Source of the DNA: Cyclobacteriaceae bacterium
Lineage (GTDB): Bacteria > Bacteroidota > Bacteroidia > Cytophagales > Cyclobacteriaceae
DNA length: 64,000 bases
Assembly: GCA_016787645.1 (NCBI GenBank)
Contig: JAEUUF010000022.1
Coordinates: 558,001-622,000, forward strand
Direction: 5' to 3'
Part shown: positions 35,593-42,664 of the stretch, piece by piece
Layout of the letters: each line of letters opens with the position of its first letter
Position numbering within the stretch: the first letter of the stretch is position 1
Program-made: the position numbers and the translations under genes
The notes under the pieces: generated by a model
Told to the model about the DNA's origin: nothing
The model's input: only the letters and a program-made list of their open reading frames with translations
Database searches by the model: none

Positions 35593-35628
35593 GTTGCTGG
35601 GGTTCCGGCTCAGCAACGGAGCCGGAAC
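35593..35628 (+). terminator. Overlapping alternative hairpins behind lysA
   Basis: Stem A pairs GTTGCTG (35593-35599) with CAGCAAC (35611-35617). Stem B pairs GTTCCGGCTC (35602-35611) with GAGCCGGAAC (35619-35628), a perfect 10-bp stem with a 7-nt loop. The right arm of A lies in the loop of B, so both cannot form fully at once. No T tract follows. It probably protects or ends the lysA message. Confidence 0.5.
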
Positions 35629-35635
35629 ATTGAAG

Positions 35636-35708
35636 TGGTGACGGAGGGAATTGAACCCCCGACACAAGGATTTTCAGTCCTTTGCTCTACCAACTGAGCT
35701 ACGTCACC
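35636..35708 (-). tRNA. tRNA-Phe (anticodon GAA)
   Basis: A 73-nt cloverleaf. Acceptor GGTGACG pairs with CGTCACC, D arm GCTCAGTTGGTAGAGC, anticodon loop CTGAAAA between AAGGA and TCCTT, and T arm with GGTTCAATTCC. CCA is not encoded in full; the base after the acceptor is the discriminator A. Confidence 0.97.
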
Positions 35709-35835
35709 AGGGAAGTTCGCCGCCATTTCTGACGGGGGCCACAAAAGTATATAAAATTAGAAAGGCTGCAAATTCCTTCTGAATTCCGTCGTCCGTGGGG
35801 GATTTAAGGAATTCCTGATTAATTTGAATCCGATC

Positions 35836-37140
35836 ATGATTCAGCAAATCGCATTCTCTGTTGTGCTGCTGGTGGCCGGGTTTTTCCTCCGCCAGCGAAT
35901 CCTGTTTATTCGGAATACGATCCGGCTTGGAAAAGAAAACACGATCACTGACCGGCCGGGTGACCGCTGGCAAAACGTCTTGCTCGTGGCCTTTGGTCAG
36001 AAAAAGATGTTCAAGCGCCCGCTCCCTGCGCTGTTGCACTTCTTCATCTACGGGGGCTTTTTGATCATCAACCTGGAGGTTCTCGAATTTGTTATTGACG
36101 GATTGGCCGGCACACACCGAATATTTGCACCCTGGCTGGGGCCCGTATATCCGCTCTTGATGAACTTGTTTGAGTTCCTGGCAGTGGCCGTCATGACTGC
36201 TTGCGTGTTGTTTCTACTTCGCCGGTTTGTGCTTAAGCTTCCGCGCTTCTGGAGCGCTGAGATGACAGCATGGCCCCGACTCGATGCCGCCCTCATCCTG
36301 GTTACTGAAATCATTCTCATGTGGGCCATTCTGTTTATGAATGCCAGCGATCAACTCCTGCAGGGGCAACATGAACATTATACAGCCACTGGCCGGCTTT
36401 TCTTCAGTTCATTCCTGATGCCGGTACTCAACGGCACAGAAGTTTCTTCCCTGGTGATGATCGAGCGATTTTGCTGGTGGTTTCACATCGTCGGAATTCT
36501 TGGGTTCTCGGTGTATATCACTTACTCCAAGCATCTCCACATCTTCCTTGCCTTTCCAAATACATATTATGCGCGGCTTGAACCGAAGGGCTACATTCAA
36601 AATATGCCTGTGGTCACCCGTGAGGTTCGATCCATGTTGGGATTAGAGGCCTCGACAGCCCCTTCGGGTGAGCCCGGCCGATTTGGGGCCAAGGATATCA
36701 ATGATCTCACCTGGAACACCCTGTTGTCGGCCTACGCGTGCACAGAATGCGGGCGATGCACTTCGGAGTGCCCGGCCAACCAGACGGGGAAAAAGCTTTC
36801 CCCACGGAAGATCATGATGGATGTCAGAGACCGGATGGAGGAGGTCGGCAAAAGAATTAAACGTGGTGAGCCCGGGTTCGAAGATGGCAAGTCCCTGCTC
36901 GGCAATTACGTTACCAAAGAAGAGATCAATGCCTGCACCAGCTGTAACGCTTGTGTGGAGGCTTGCCCGGTTATGATCAGTCCATTGGACATTATCCTGG
37001 AAATGCGTCGGTACGTGGCCATGGAGGAGTCTGGATCTCCTGCGCAATGGAACTCGATGTTCCAGAATATTGAAACCAATTTTGCCCCCTGGAAATTTCC
37101 TGCCGCTGACCGGTTTAATTGGTCAAAAGAAAACTCCTGA
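35836..37140 (+). CDS. Membrane Fe-S oxidoreductase (HdrD/GlpC-like, with cytochrome-b-like domain)
   Basis: A 434-residue protein. About six hydrophobic segments in the first 240 residues resemble the membrane subunit of heterodisulfide reductase or nitrate reductase (LHFFIYGGFLIINLEV, FCWWFHIVGILGFSVYITYSKH with possible haem His). Two [4Fe-4S] motifs follow: CTECGRCTSECP near 302 and CTSCNACVEACP near 367. It probably moves electrons between quinones and the partner encoded next. The ATG at 35836 is chosen; a TTG at 35824 lies in a promoter-like TAATTTG (35820-35826). The partner gene begins 4 bp downstream. Confidence 0.88.
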   Translation: MIQQIAFSVVLLVAGFFLRQRILFIRNTIRLGKENTITDRPGDRWQNVLLVAFGQKKMFKRPLPALLHFFIYGGFLIINLEVLEFVIDGLAGTHRIFAPWLGPVYPLLMNLFEFLAVAVMTACVLFLLRRFVLKLPRFWSAEMTAWPRLDAALILVTEIILMWAILFMNASDQLLQGQHEHYTATGRLFFSSFLMPVLNGTEVSSLVMIERFCWWFHIVGILGFSVYITYSKHLHIFLAFPNTYYARLEPKGYIQNMPVVTREVRSMLGLEASTAPSGEPGRFGAKDINDLTWNTLLSAYACTECGRCTSECPANQTGKKLSPRKIMMDVRDRMEEVGKRIKRGEPGFEDGKSLLGNYVTKEEINACTSCNACVEACPVMISPLDIILEMRRYVAMEESGSPAQWNSMFQNIETNFAPWKFPAADRFNWSKENS

Positions 37141-37144
37141 TGCG

Positions 37145-37930
37145 ATGAATCCTGTACCAACCCTTGCTGAAATGACCGCCCGGGGCGAGTCTCCAGAAAT
37201 TGTCTTTTGGGTCGGATGTGCCGGATCTTATGATGACCGGTACAAGCGAGTCACCAAGGCGTTTGTCAAGATTCTGCAAGCCACCGGCATTCGCTTTGCC
37301 GTGCTGGGCACCGAAGAGACCTGTACCGGTGACCCGGCCCGTCGCGCTGGTAATGAGTTTCTTTTCCAGATGCAGGCAACCAGCGTGATCCAGGTGCTCA
37401 ACGGATACCAGGTGAAGCGGATTGTTACTGCATGTCCGCATTGCTTCAATGTGCTGAAAAATGAATATCCTGATCTCGGCGGTCAGTATGAAGTGGTTCA
37501 CCACTCTCAGTACCTGCAGGAGTTGATCCATGAAGGACGAATCAAAATCAAGGAAGGGGGATCTTACCAGGGTAAAAGAATCACTTACCATGACTCGTGT
37601 TACCTGGGTAGAGCAAACGAAGTTTATGAAGCACCGAGGGAGGTATTGGCATCACTCGATGCCGACCTGGTGGAAATGAAACGTTGCCGCACCACGGGCT
37701 TATGTTGTGGGGCGGGTGGCGCCCAAATGTTCAAGGAACCCGAGACAGGCCGCAAGGATATTAATGTAGAGCGTGCCGAAGAAGCCCTGGCCACTGGCGC
37801 TGGAACCATCGCCGTCGCCTGCCCATTTTGCATGACCATGATGAGCGATGGTGTAAAAGCCAAGAATAAAGAGGCAAGCGTCCAGGTGAAAGACCTTGCA
37901 GAATTGCTTTCGGAGTCTCAGGGTCTCTGA
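37145..37930 (+). CDS. CCG-domain (HdrB-like) Fe-S protein
   Basis: A 261-residue cytoplasmic protein with two cysteine-rich CCG-type domains as in HdrB/HdrD, GlpC and LutA. Domain one includes WVGCAGSYDDR, EETCTGDPARRAG and TACPHCFNVLKNEY. Domain two has YHDSCYLGR, LCCGAGGAQMF and VACPFCMTMMSDG. These Cys bind an unusual Fe-S centre in characterised relatives. The ATG at 37145 lies 4 bp after the membrane partner; an earlier ATG at 37070 would overlap it by 70 bp. The electron donor and acceptor are not known. Confidence 0.9.
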   Translation: MNPVPTLAEMTARGESPEIVFWVGCAGSYDDRYKRVTKAFVKILQATGIRFAVLGTEETCTGDPARRAGNEFLFQMQATSVIQVLNGYQVKRIVTACPHCFNVLKNEYPDLGGQYEVVHHSQYLQELIHEGRIKIKEGGSYQGKRITYHDSCYLGRANEVYEAPREVLASLDADLVEMKRCRTTGLCCGAGGAQMFKEPETGRKDINVERAEEALATGAGTIAVACPFCMTMMSDGVKAKNKEASVQVKDLAELLSESQGL

Positions 37931-37934
37931 TTCA

Positions 37935-38513
37935 ATGAACCGAGTTTGGTTGCTTGTTTTGTGGGCGGTTTTGGCAACCGGTTGCGCGCCGAAAAGATCG
38001 ATGACGCCGGGAGGCGCTTTTAATATCGATTCCCTCCTGGACGAACAAATCTATCAACTTGGTCAACGAAATATACAGCTCACCAAGCGTGCGACGATTG
38101 ACCGGGATACGACTGAGGCTGTCCTTGTCCCATCACCAGCAGAATGGAAATCTGAACTGGAAACCTTCAGGCAGCTGGGCATGATCAACAAGGACCTTTA
38201 CCGGGACCAATATCACCGGGAAGGTCCCTTGCGTGACTTTCGAAGCAACCTGCAAATACTGCGATACGTTGCCTCTTCGGCACCGCTCACCTCGTTCAGC
38301 ATTTATTACCGCGATAATCTGAATAAGATGAAGCGGCTGGAAGGAATAGTAACCGAGACGAACCAATTGTATTCTGCCCATCGTACCCTCGTCATGGAGT
38401 TTGACGAAATCCATGATCAGCTCTTACTGTCCTCCTTCCAAATCAAGGGGTACCAAAAAGTTGCCCTGAGGGATACCGTTCACCTGGCCATTGTCGGAAC
38501 CATTCACTGGTAG
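37935..38513 (+). CDS. Lipoprotein of unknown function
   Basis: A 192-residue lipoprotein with signal MNRVWLLVLWAVLATGCAPK and lipobox ATGC. The mature part is mostly helical and charged (EWKSELETFRQLGMINKDLY, then KMKRLEGIVTETNQLYSAHR) and ends with short strands (FQIKGYQKVALRDTVHLAIV). No family is recognised. The ATG is 4 bp after the CCG-protein stop, so it is the third gene of that unit and may be an envelope factor linked to the Fe-S oxidoreductase (inference). Confidence 0.78.
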   Translation: MNRVWLLVLWAVLATGCAPKRSMTPGGAFNIDSLLDEQIYQLGQRNIQLTKRATIDRDTTEAVLVPSPAEWKSELETFRQLGMINKDLYRDQYHREGPLRDFRSNLQILRYVASSAPLTSFSIYYRDNLNKMKRLEGIVTETNQLYSAHRTLVMEFDEIHDQLLLSSFQIKGYQKVALRDTVHLAIVGTIHW

Positions 38514-38596
38514 GGCAAAATGATACCCGGCAAGGTTCCCTTCGGCCACGAAGCTGTATACATGGCTGCCCGTGTTACGTGTTTCATATAAATTCC

Positions 38597-38604
38597 TAGC
38601 TTTG
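38597..38604 (+). promoter_or_regulatory. TAnnTTTG promoter element of the TerC-family gene
   Basis: TAGCTTTG matches exactly and lies 78 bp upstream of the ATG at 38683, leaving a leader of about 70 nt. Confidence 0.5.
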
Positions 38605-38613
38605 ATCCTTAGT

Positions 38614-38660
38614 AGGTGGTGATTATTTGGCCAAACAAGACCGGTAGTCACCTCTTTTTT
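38614..38660 (+). promoter_or_regulatory. Attenuator-like hairpin and T tract in the TerC leader
   Basis: AGGTGGT (38614-38620) pairs with the region 38647-38653 (five Watson-Crick and two G-T pairs). The loop holds the perfect palindrome TTTGGCCAAA (38626-38635). Six T follow at 38655-38660, and the ATG is 22 bp further. The order promoter, hairpin, T tract, start codon suggests premature termination control. I do not see the yybP-ykoY manganese riboswitch consensus. Confidence 0.4.
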
Positions 38661-38682
38661 ACCCCAAGCACCGTCCCAGTCC

Positions 38683-39675
38683 ATGTTCCTTTTTTCGCTG
38701 TTTAGAAACCATAGCCAGGCTGAGACGATCTTATTTGGGGTCTTTGCGGTCATTATCGTGGTCTTTCTGCTGATTGACCTGGGGGTCCTGAATAAGACTG
38801 CCCATAAAATCACGACCAAATCAGCACTCTACCAGTCCATTTTCTGGGTATTTGTCAGCACCCTGTTCGGCTACCTTGTCTACCTCTTTGACGACAGTCC
38901 GGATGGAGGAACAGATGCGCTCCTGGAGTACTTCTCCGCTTACCTCACCGAGTATGCGCTCTCAGTCGACAATATTTTTGTCATCCTGCTCATCCTGAAA
39001 TACTTCACCGTGAAAGAAGAGTTTTACCACAAGGTGCTCTTCTGGGGAATCCTCGGGGCGGTATTCTTCCGGGGAATCTTCATTTTCGTTGGCGCGTACC
39101 TGATCGGACAATTCCATTGGATTCTTTATGTGTTTGGCGTGTTCCTGATTTACTCAGGGATCAAGATCTACTTTGAGGACAGCGATGAAAAAATCGACCC
39201 CGAAAAGAATCCCATCATGCGGTTCTGCCGGGCTTATCTTCCCATCAGTAAAGACGATCATGGGGGTCAATTCCTTTTCAAAACGCACGGGAAATTCTAT
39301 TTCACTCCCCTCTTTCTCGTCATTGTACTCATTGAAACCACGGACCTGATATTTGCCGTGGACTCTATCCCCGCCGCCTTCGCCATTACGCAGAATGAAT
39401 TTCTGATTTATACCTCCAACATTTTTGCCGTCCTGGGTTTGCGGGCAATGTTCTTCCTGCTCGCCGGTATTATCGACAAATTCTACCTGTTGCAAAAAGG
39501 CCTCTCAATCATCCTTTTCTTTATCGGGGCTAAAATGCTCCTGGAGATCATCCACTTTGAAATTCCCATTGTACTCTCCTTCGCCGTAATTATTCTCACG
39601 TTGACGCTTTCCATTGTCTTCTCGGTGATTATTCCCAAGAAAGACAAGAGTATCCTTGAAAACCTGGGGGACTAA
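38683..39675 (+). CDS. TerC/Alx family integral membrane transporter
   Basis: A 330-residue membrane protein with about nine helices. Family motifs are LTEYALSVDNIFVILLIL near 87-104 and VLIETTDLIFAVDSIPAAFA near 211-230; the acidic residues in SVDN and AVDS are the likely metal site. Alx-type relatives take part in manganese export and pH or tellurite responses. The central cytoplasmic loop DSDEKIDPEKNPIMRFCRAYLP is typical of the Alx branch. It ends overlapping the convergent LETM1-related gene by 4 bp. Regulation through the hairpin leader is possible. Confidence 0.93.
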   Translation: MFLFSLFRNHSQAETILFGVFAVIIVVFLLIDLGVLNKTAHKITTKSALYQSIFWVFVSTLFGYLVYLFDDSPDGGTDALLEYFSAYLTEYALSVDNIFVILLILKYFTVKEEFYHKVLFWGILGAVFFRGIFIFVGAYLIGQFHWILYVFGVFLIYSGIKIYFEDSDEKIDPEKNPIMRFCRAYLPISKDDHGGQFLFKTHGKFYFTPLFLVIVLIETTDLIFAVDSIPAAFAITQNEFLIYTSNIFAVLGLRAMFFLLAGIIDKFYLLQKGLSIILFFIGAKMLLEIIHFEIPIVLSFAVIILTLTLSIVFSVIIPKKDKSILENLGD

Positions 39676-40937
39676 ACGGACTGCGCTTCCGTCACAAAGT
39701 TTTTTGGCAAGATCTGCATCAGCACGGGCAACGTCAAAAAGTGCTGGGGCAAGGTGATGATGCCCAGGGTTTGAATGCCGCGTAACACGTCGATAAGCAT
39801 TCCCCGCATGGACTCTTTCTCTTCATGACCCAACTCACTTGAGCGCGCTTGTCGAAGGAGGGTCATCAGCTCTTGATTGGCCCGGGTCGATTCCAGCAAC
39901 TGGGCCTTGCTCTTGGAGGCCAACGCGGCCATGCGCTGAATAAATTGCTGGCTTACTTCTTCAAAACTCTTTTTGTCCTGAAGGTTGTCCAGTTCCTTCC
40001 AATGTTCCAGCACAAAACCCTCGACCGACAGCAGGCTATTCTCCACATCATCGGCGGTAAAACCAATGGTCTGTGCGAGTCGGTGCAGTACCTCCACCTC
40101 GGCCGCTTCCACTCGACGATCGGCCCACATGGTAAGAATGGCCAGTTCAAGGAAGTACTTTTTCAAAACCCAGGAATTGCTCGTCGGAAGGTTTAGTTCT
40201 TCAACCGGGATTCCCTTCTCAAAAATTTCCATCGCCTCCTTTTTGCGCTCGGCGGAGAGCCCCGAACTATGGAGGAAATACTCAAGTAGCTTTCGTTCTT
40301 CATACGCAAGCACGCGGTTAGCGTGTGCTGCCACCGCCATGACCCTTACCACAGAAGAGCGCAATTCCTCCCGCTCATACTGAAAGAAATCTGAAACCAT
40401 TTTATCGGCATGGGTGTGTGACCATTGACCGAAGATGAAAACGTCCAAAAACAACAGGCTCGTATTGAAGAACCTTACCCAGAAATTGCCGCTCAGGTCC
40501 AGCTTCTCGACCCGGTGCGCCAGGATTTGTTCCGCCAGTTCAATGGGCTCTTTCTTTCTTCCCAGGAACGTCCTGGAAGAAGCGGCCATTTCCGGAAACA
40601 CTTGTTGGTAGAAGCTATTGATGTCCTCTATGGTTTTGATCAGCGCTGCAGACAGTTCGGGCGACTCGGTTACCCTCCGATCATAGAAGATGAGCGAACT
40701 GCTTATGAGGCTTTCGGCGAGCAGAACCTTGAGCCGCTCCCGGGTACTCCAACTGGCCGCCTCGCTGAATTCAAAAGGGGTGACCGGCTGTCCGTACATC
40801 AGCCCGGTGGGTTGAAGAATCTTATACAACGAAAAATCAGGATGGGCTGCGCGGAGGCCCTGGGAGGACAAATCAAAGAACAACTGCTGTCGAAACTGCA
40901 GGTATTCTTTTAGCCAACCTTTCGCGCGGGGATTCAT
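39672..40937 (-). CDS. LETM1-related protein
   Basis: A 421-residue soluble, mostly helical protein. The C-terminal segment MRGMLIDVLRGIQTLGIITL, followed by PVLMQILPKNFVTE, corresponds to the ribosome-binding-like part of LETM1, and the middle (ADRRVEAAEVEVLHRLAQTI) resembles TerB-like helices. Bacteroidota homologues carry the name LETM1-related biofilm-associated protein; I am recalling that name, and its basis is weak. There is no signal peptide or membrane helix. The ATG at 40937 is chosen; the frame continues open into purE, but that part is shadow. It is 61 bp behind purE on the same strand. Confidence 0.78.
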   Translation of the reverse strand: MNPRAKGWLKEYLQFRQQLFFDLSSQGLRAAHPDFSLYKILQPTGLMYGQPVTPFEFSEAASWSTRERLKVLLAESLISSSLIFYDRRVTESPELSAALIKTIEDINSFYQQVFPEMAASSRTFLGRKKEPIELAEQILAHRVEKLDLSGNFWVRFFNTSLLFLDVFIFGQWSHTHADKMVSDFFQYEREELRSSVVRVMAVAAHANRVLAYEERKLLEYFLHSSGLSAERKKEAMEIFEKGIPVEELNLPTSNSWVLKKYFLELAILTMWADRRVEAAEVEVLHRLAQTIGFTADDVENSLLSVEGFVLEHWKELDNLQDKKSFEEVSQQFIQRMAALASKSKAQLLESTRANQELMTLLRQARSSELGHEEKESMRGMLIDVLRGIQTLGIITLPQHFLTLPVLMQILPKNFVTEAQSV

Positions 40938-40998
40938 GCACGATTGAAAACGGCTGAGAAGGTAAGAAAATCCCGGAAGACGGCGGAGGGTAATTTGC

Positions 40999-41508
40999 TC
41001 AGGACGCCTTCCAGCCTTTCCTGCCCACAATTTTTGCAGACTCCTCCACTTTTTCCTGTAACGACCGCTTATACTTGTCCAGTTGGCTGGCAATCGCCTT
41101 GTCCGTTGACCCGAGTATCTGGGCGGCAAGAATTCCTGCATTTTTGGCCCCATTAAGAGCAACCGTGGCCACCGGCACGCCAGCAGGCATCTGGAGGATG
41201 GAGAGCACTGAGTCCCATCCATCAATCGAGTTGGAGGACTTGACCGGTACACCCACCACGGGCAGCGACGTCATGGAGGCTATCATGCCTGGAAGGTGGG
41301 CGGCACCTCCGGCTCCAGCGATGATTACCCGCAGGCCCCTCTTCCGGGCATTGGCAGCATAGTCCGCCATTCGCGCCGGTGTGCGATGTGCTGATACAAT
41401 CGTTAACTCAAATGGGATTTTCATCTCTTCCAGGAATTGGGCGGCTTCTTTCATAACGCCCAGGTCGGACTGACTTCCCATGATTATTCCAACTAGTGGC
41501 TTGGCCAT
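40999..41508 (-). CDS. purE: N5-carboxyaminoimidazole ribonucleotide mutase
   Basis: A 169-residue purine-synthesis enzyme that converts N5-CAIR to [24 protein letters not shown] near 8-27, [10 protein letters not shown] near 39-48 (active-site His) and [16 protein letters not shown] near 62-77 are class I PurE motifs. The length is canonical, and PurK upstream confirms the N5-CAIR route. It overlaps purK by 16 bp. Confidence 0.96.
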   Translation of the reverse strand: MAKPLVGIIMGSQSDLGVMKEAAQFLEEMKIPFELTIVSAHRTPARMADYAANARKRGLRVIIAGAGGAAHLPGMIASMTSLPVVGVPVKSSNSIDGWDSVLSILQMPAGVPVATVALNGAKNAGILAAQILGSTDKAIASQLDKYKRSLQEKVEESAKIVGRKGWKAS

Positions 41509-42629
41509 GCAGTTACTTTTAGGGTGGATTTCACAAAATTGGCTTTCTTCTTCAGGCTATCGAGATCATCGTCAACAATCGTGACGTGGCCCATTTTGCG
41601 GAATGGTTTCGTAATCACTTTTCCGTAAAGATGAACGTACGCCCCAGGGATGGTAAGCACTCCCTCCAATCCGAGGTAGCGGGCTTCACCGGCAAACCCT
41701 TCTTCACCCAAAAGGTTCACCATGGCAGTAGGGTGAATTACCCGGGTGTCGCCAAGGGGAAGATTAAGGATGGCACGAAGATGCTGCTCATACTGAGAGG
41801 TCATATTTCCCTCAATCGTCTGGTGGCCGCTGTTGTGGGGACGTGGAGCAATTTCATTGACCAGAATTCCTCCTTCCGGCGTGACAAACATTTCCACCGC
41901 CAGGATGCCGATCATCCGGAGCTCGACGATCACTTCTTTAGCGATGACAAGCGCTCGTTCGGCTACTTCAGGGGCAATCTCGGCCGGAGAAAAAAGAAAA
42001 TCCACGAGGTTAGCTTCGGGGTGAAAAACCATTTCGACCGGGGGAAAGGCCGTCACCAGGCCTTCGCCGTTGCGCACGACAATGACAGATATCTCTTTAT
42101 GGATAGGGACCAGTTTCTCCAGTAATCCCGGTGCATCAAAGGCTTTGGGAAGGTCTTCGGCACTTCGAAGCACTTGCACGCCTCGACCATCATATCCCTC
42201 ACGACCCAACTTGTTGACCGCCGGGAGAAAATCGACATTGGAAGCAACATCCGCCCGATTGGCAGTGAGCATGTAATCCGCCGTGGGAATACCATGATCC
42301 ACGAAAAATTTCTTCTGTGTTCGTTTGTCCTGGATGAGCTCAATTACTTCCGGTTGAGGGAAAACCTGTTTTCCCTGTTGCTCCAACGCTTTCAGCGCGC
42401 GGGTGTTGACATTTTCAATTTCAACTGTAACAATGTCGCAGGAACTTCCAAATGCAAGCACTGCCTCGTAGTCTGTCAGTTTACCACAGGTGAATGAAGC
42501 CAACTGGGAGCAGGGGGCTTGCGGGTCGGGGTCCAGGACGGAGAATGGGATGTTCCAATCCATTCCCTTTTGAATCAGCATCCGGCCGAGCTGGCCTCCC
42601 CCGAGAATACCTATGGATTTGCTTTTCAC
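41493..42629 (-). CDS. purK: N5-carboxyaminoimidazole ribonucleotide synthase
   Basis: A 378-residue ATP-grasp enzyme that carboxylates AIR with bicarbonate. The N-terminus [20 protein letters not shown] is typical, [16 protein letters not shown] near 143-158 and [20 protein letters not shown] near 250-269 mark the ATP-grasp core. The start codon is GTG at 42627-42629. An element TATCTTTC, one base off the promoter consensus, lies 22 bp upstream, so purK-purE may be expressed apart from feoAB, which ends 35 bp before. Confidence 0.96.
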   Translation of the reverse strand: MKSKSIGILGGGQLGRMLIQKGMDWNIPFSVLDPDPQAPCSQLASFTCGKLTDYEAVLAFGSSCDIVTVEIENVNTRALKALEQQGKQVFPQPEVIELIQDKRTQKKFFVDHGIPTADYMLTANRADVASNVDFLPAVNKLGREGYDGRGVQVLRSAEDLPKAFDAPGLLEKLVPIHKEISVIVVRNGEGLVTAFPPVEMVFHPEANLVDFLFSPAEIAPEVAERALVIAKEVIVELRMIGILAVEMFVTPEGGILVNEIAPRPHNSGHQTIEGNMTSQYEQHLRAILNLPLGDTRVIHPTAMVNLLGEEGFAGEARYLGLEGVLTIPGAYVHLYGKVITKPFRKMGHVTIVDDDLDSLKKKANFVKSTLKVTAWPSH

Positions 42630-42651
42630 TTACGGCAACAACGTTGAGGCC

Positions 42652-42659
42652 GAAAGATA
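42652..42659 (-). promoter_or_regulatory. Near-consensus promoter element of purK
   Basis: The minus strand reads TATCTTTC, one mismatch to TAnnTTTG, in the 35-bp feoB-purK gap. Confidence 0.3.
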
Positions 42660-42664
42660 GACAA

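Noticed and set aside
35771-35813. AATTCCTT/AAGGAATT inverted repeat before the Fe-S oxidoreductase
   Set aside because: The arms are 27 bp apart and AT-rich. It is not convincing as an operator or hairpin without conservation data.
38614-38683. yybP-ykoY manganese riboswitch before the TerC gene
   Set aside because: The leader is too short and I do not see the conserved loop sequences; only a hairpin with a T tract is supported.
40938-41252. Upstream extension of the LETM1-related frame
   Set aside because: It would lie inside purE in another frame; the encoded residues are Arg/Ser/Pro-rich without family features.
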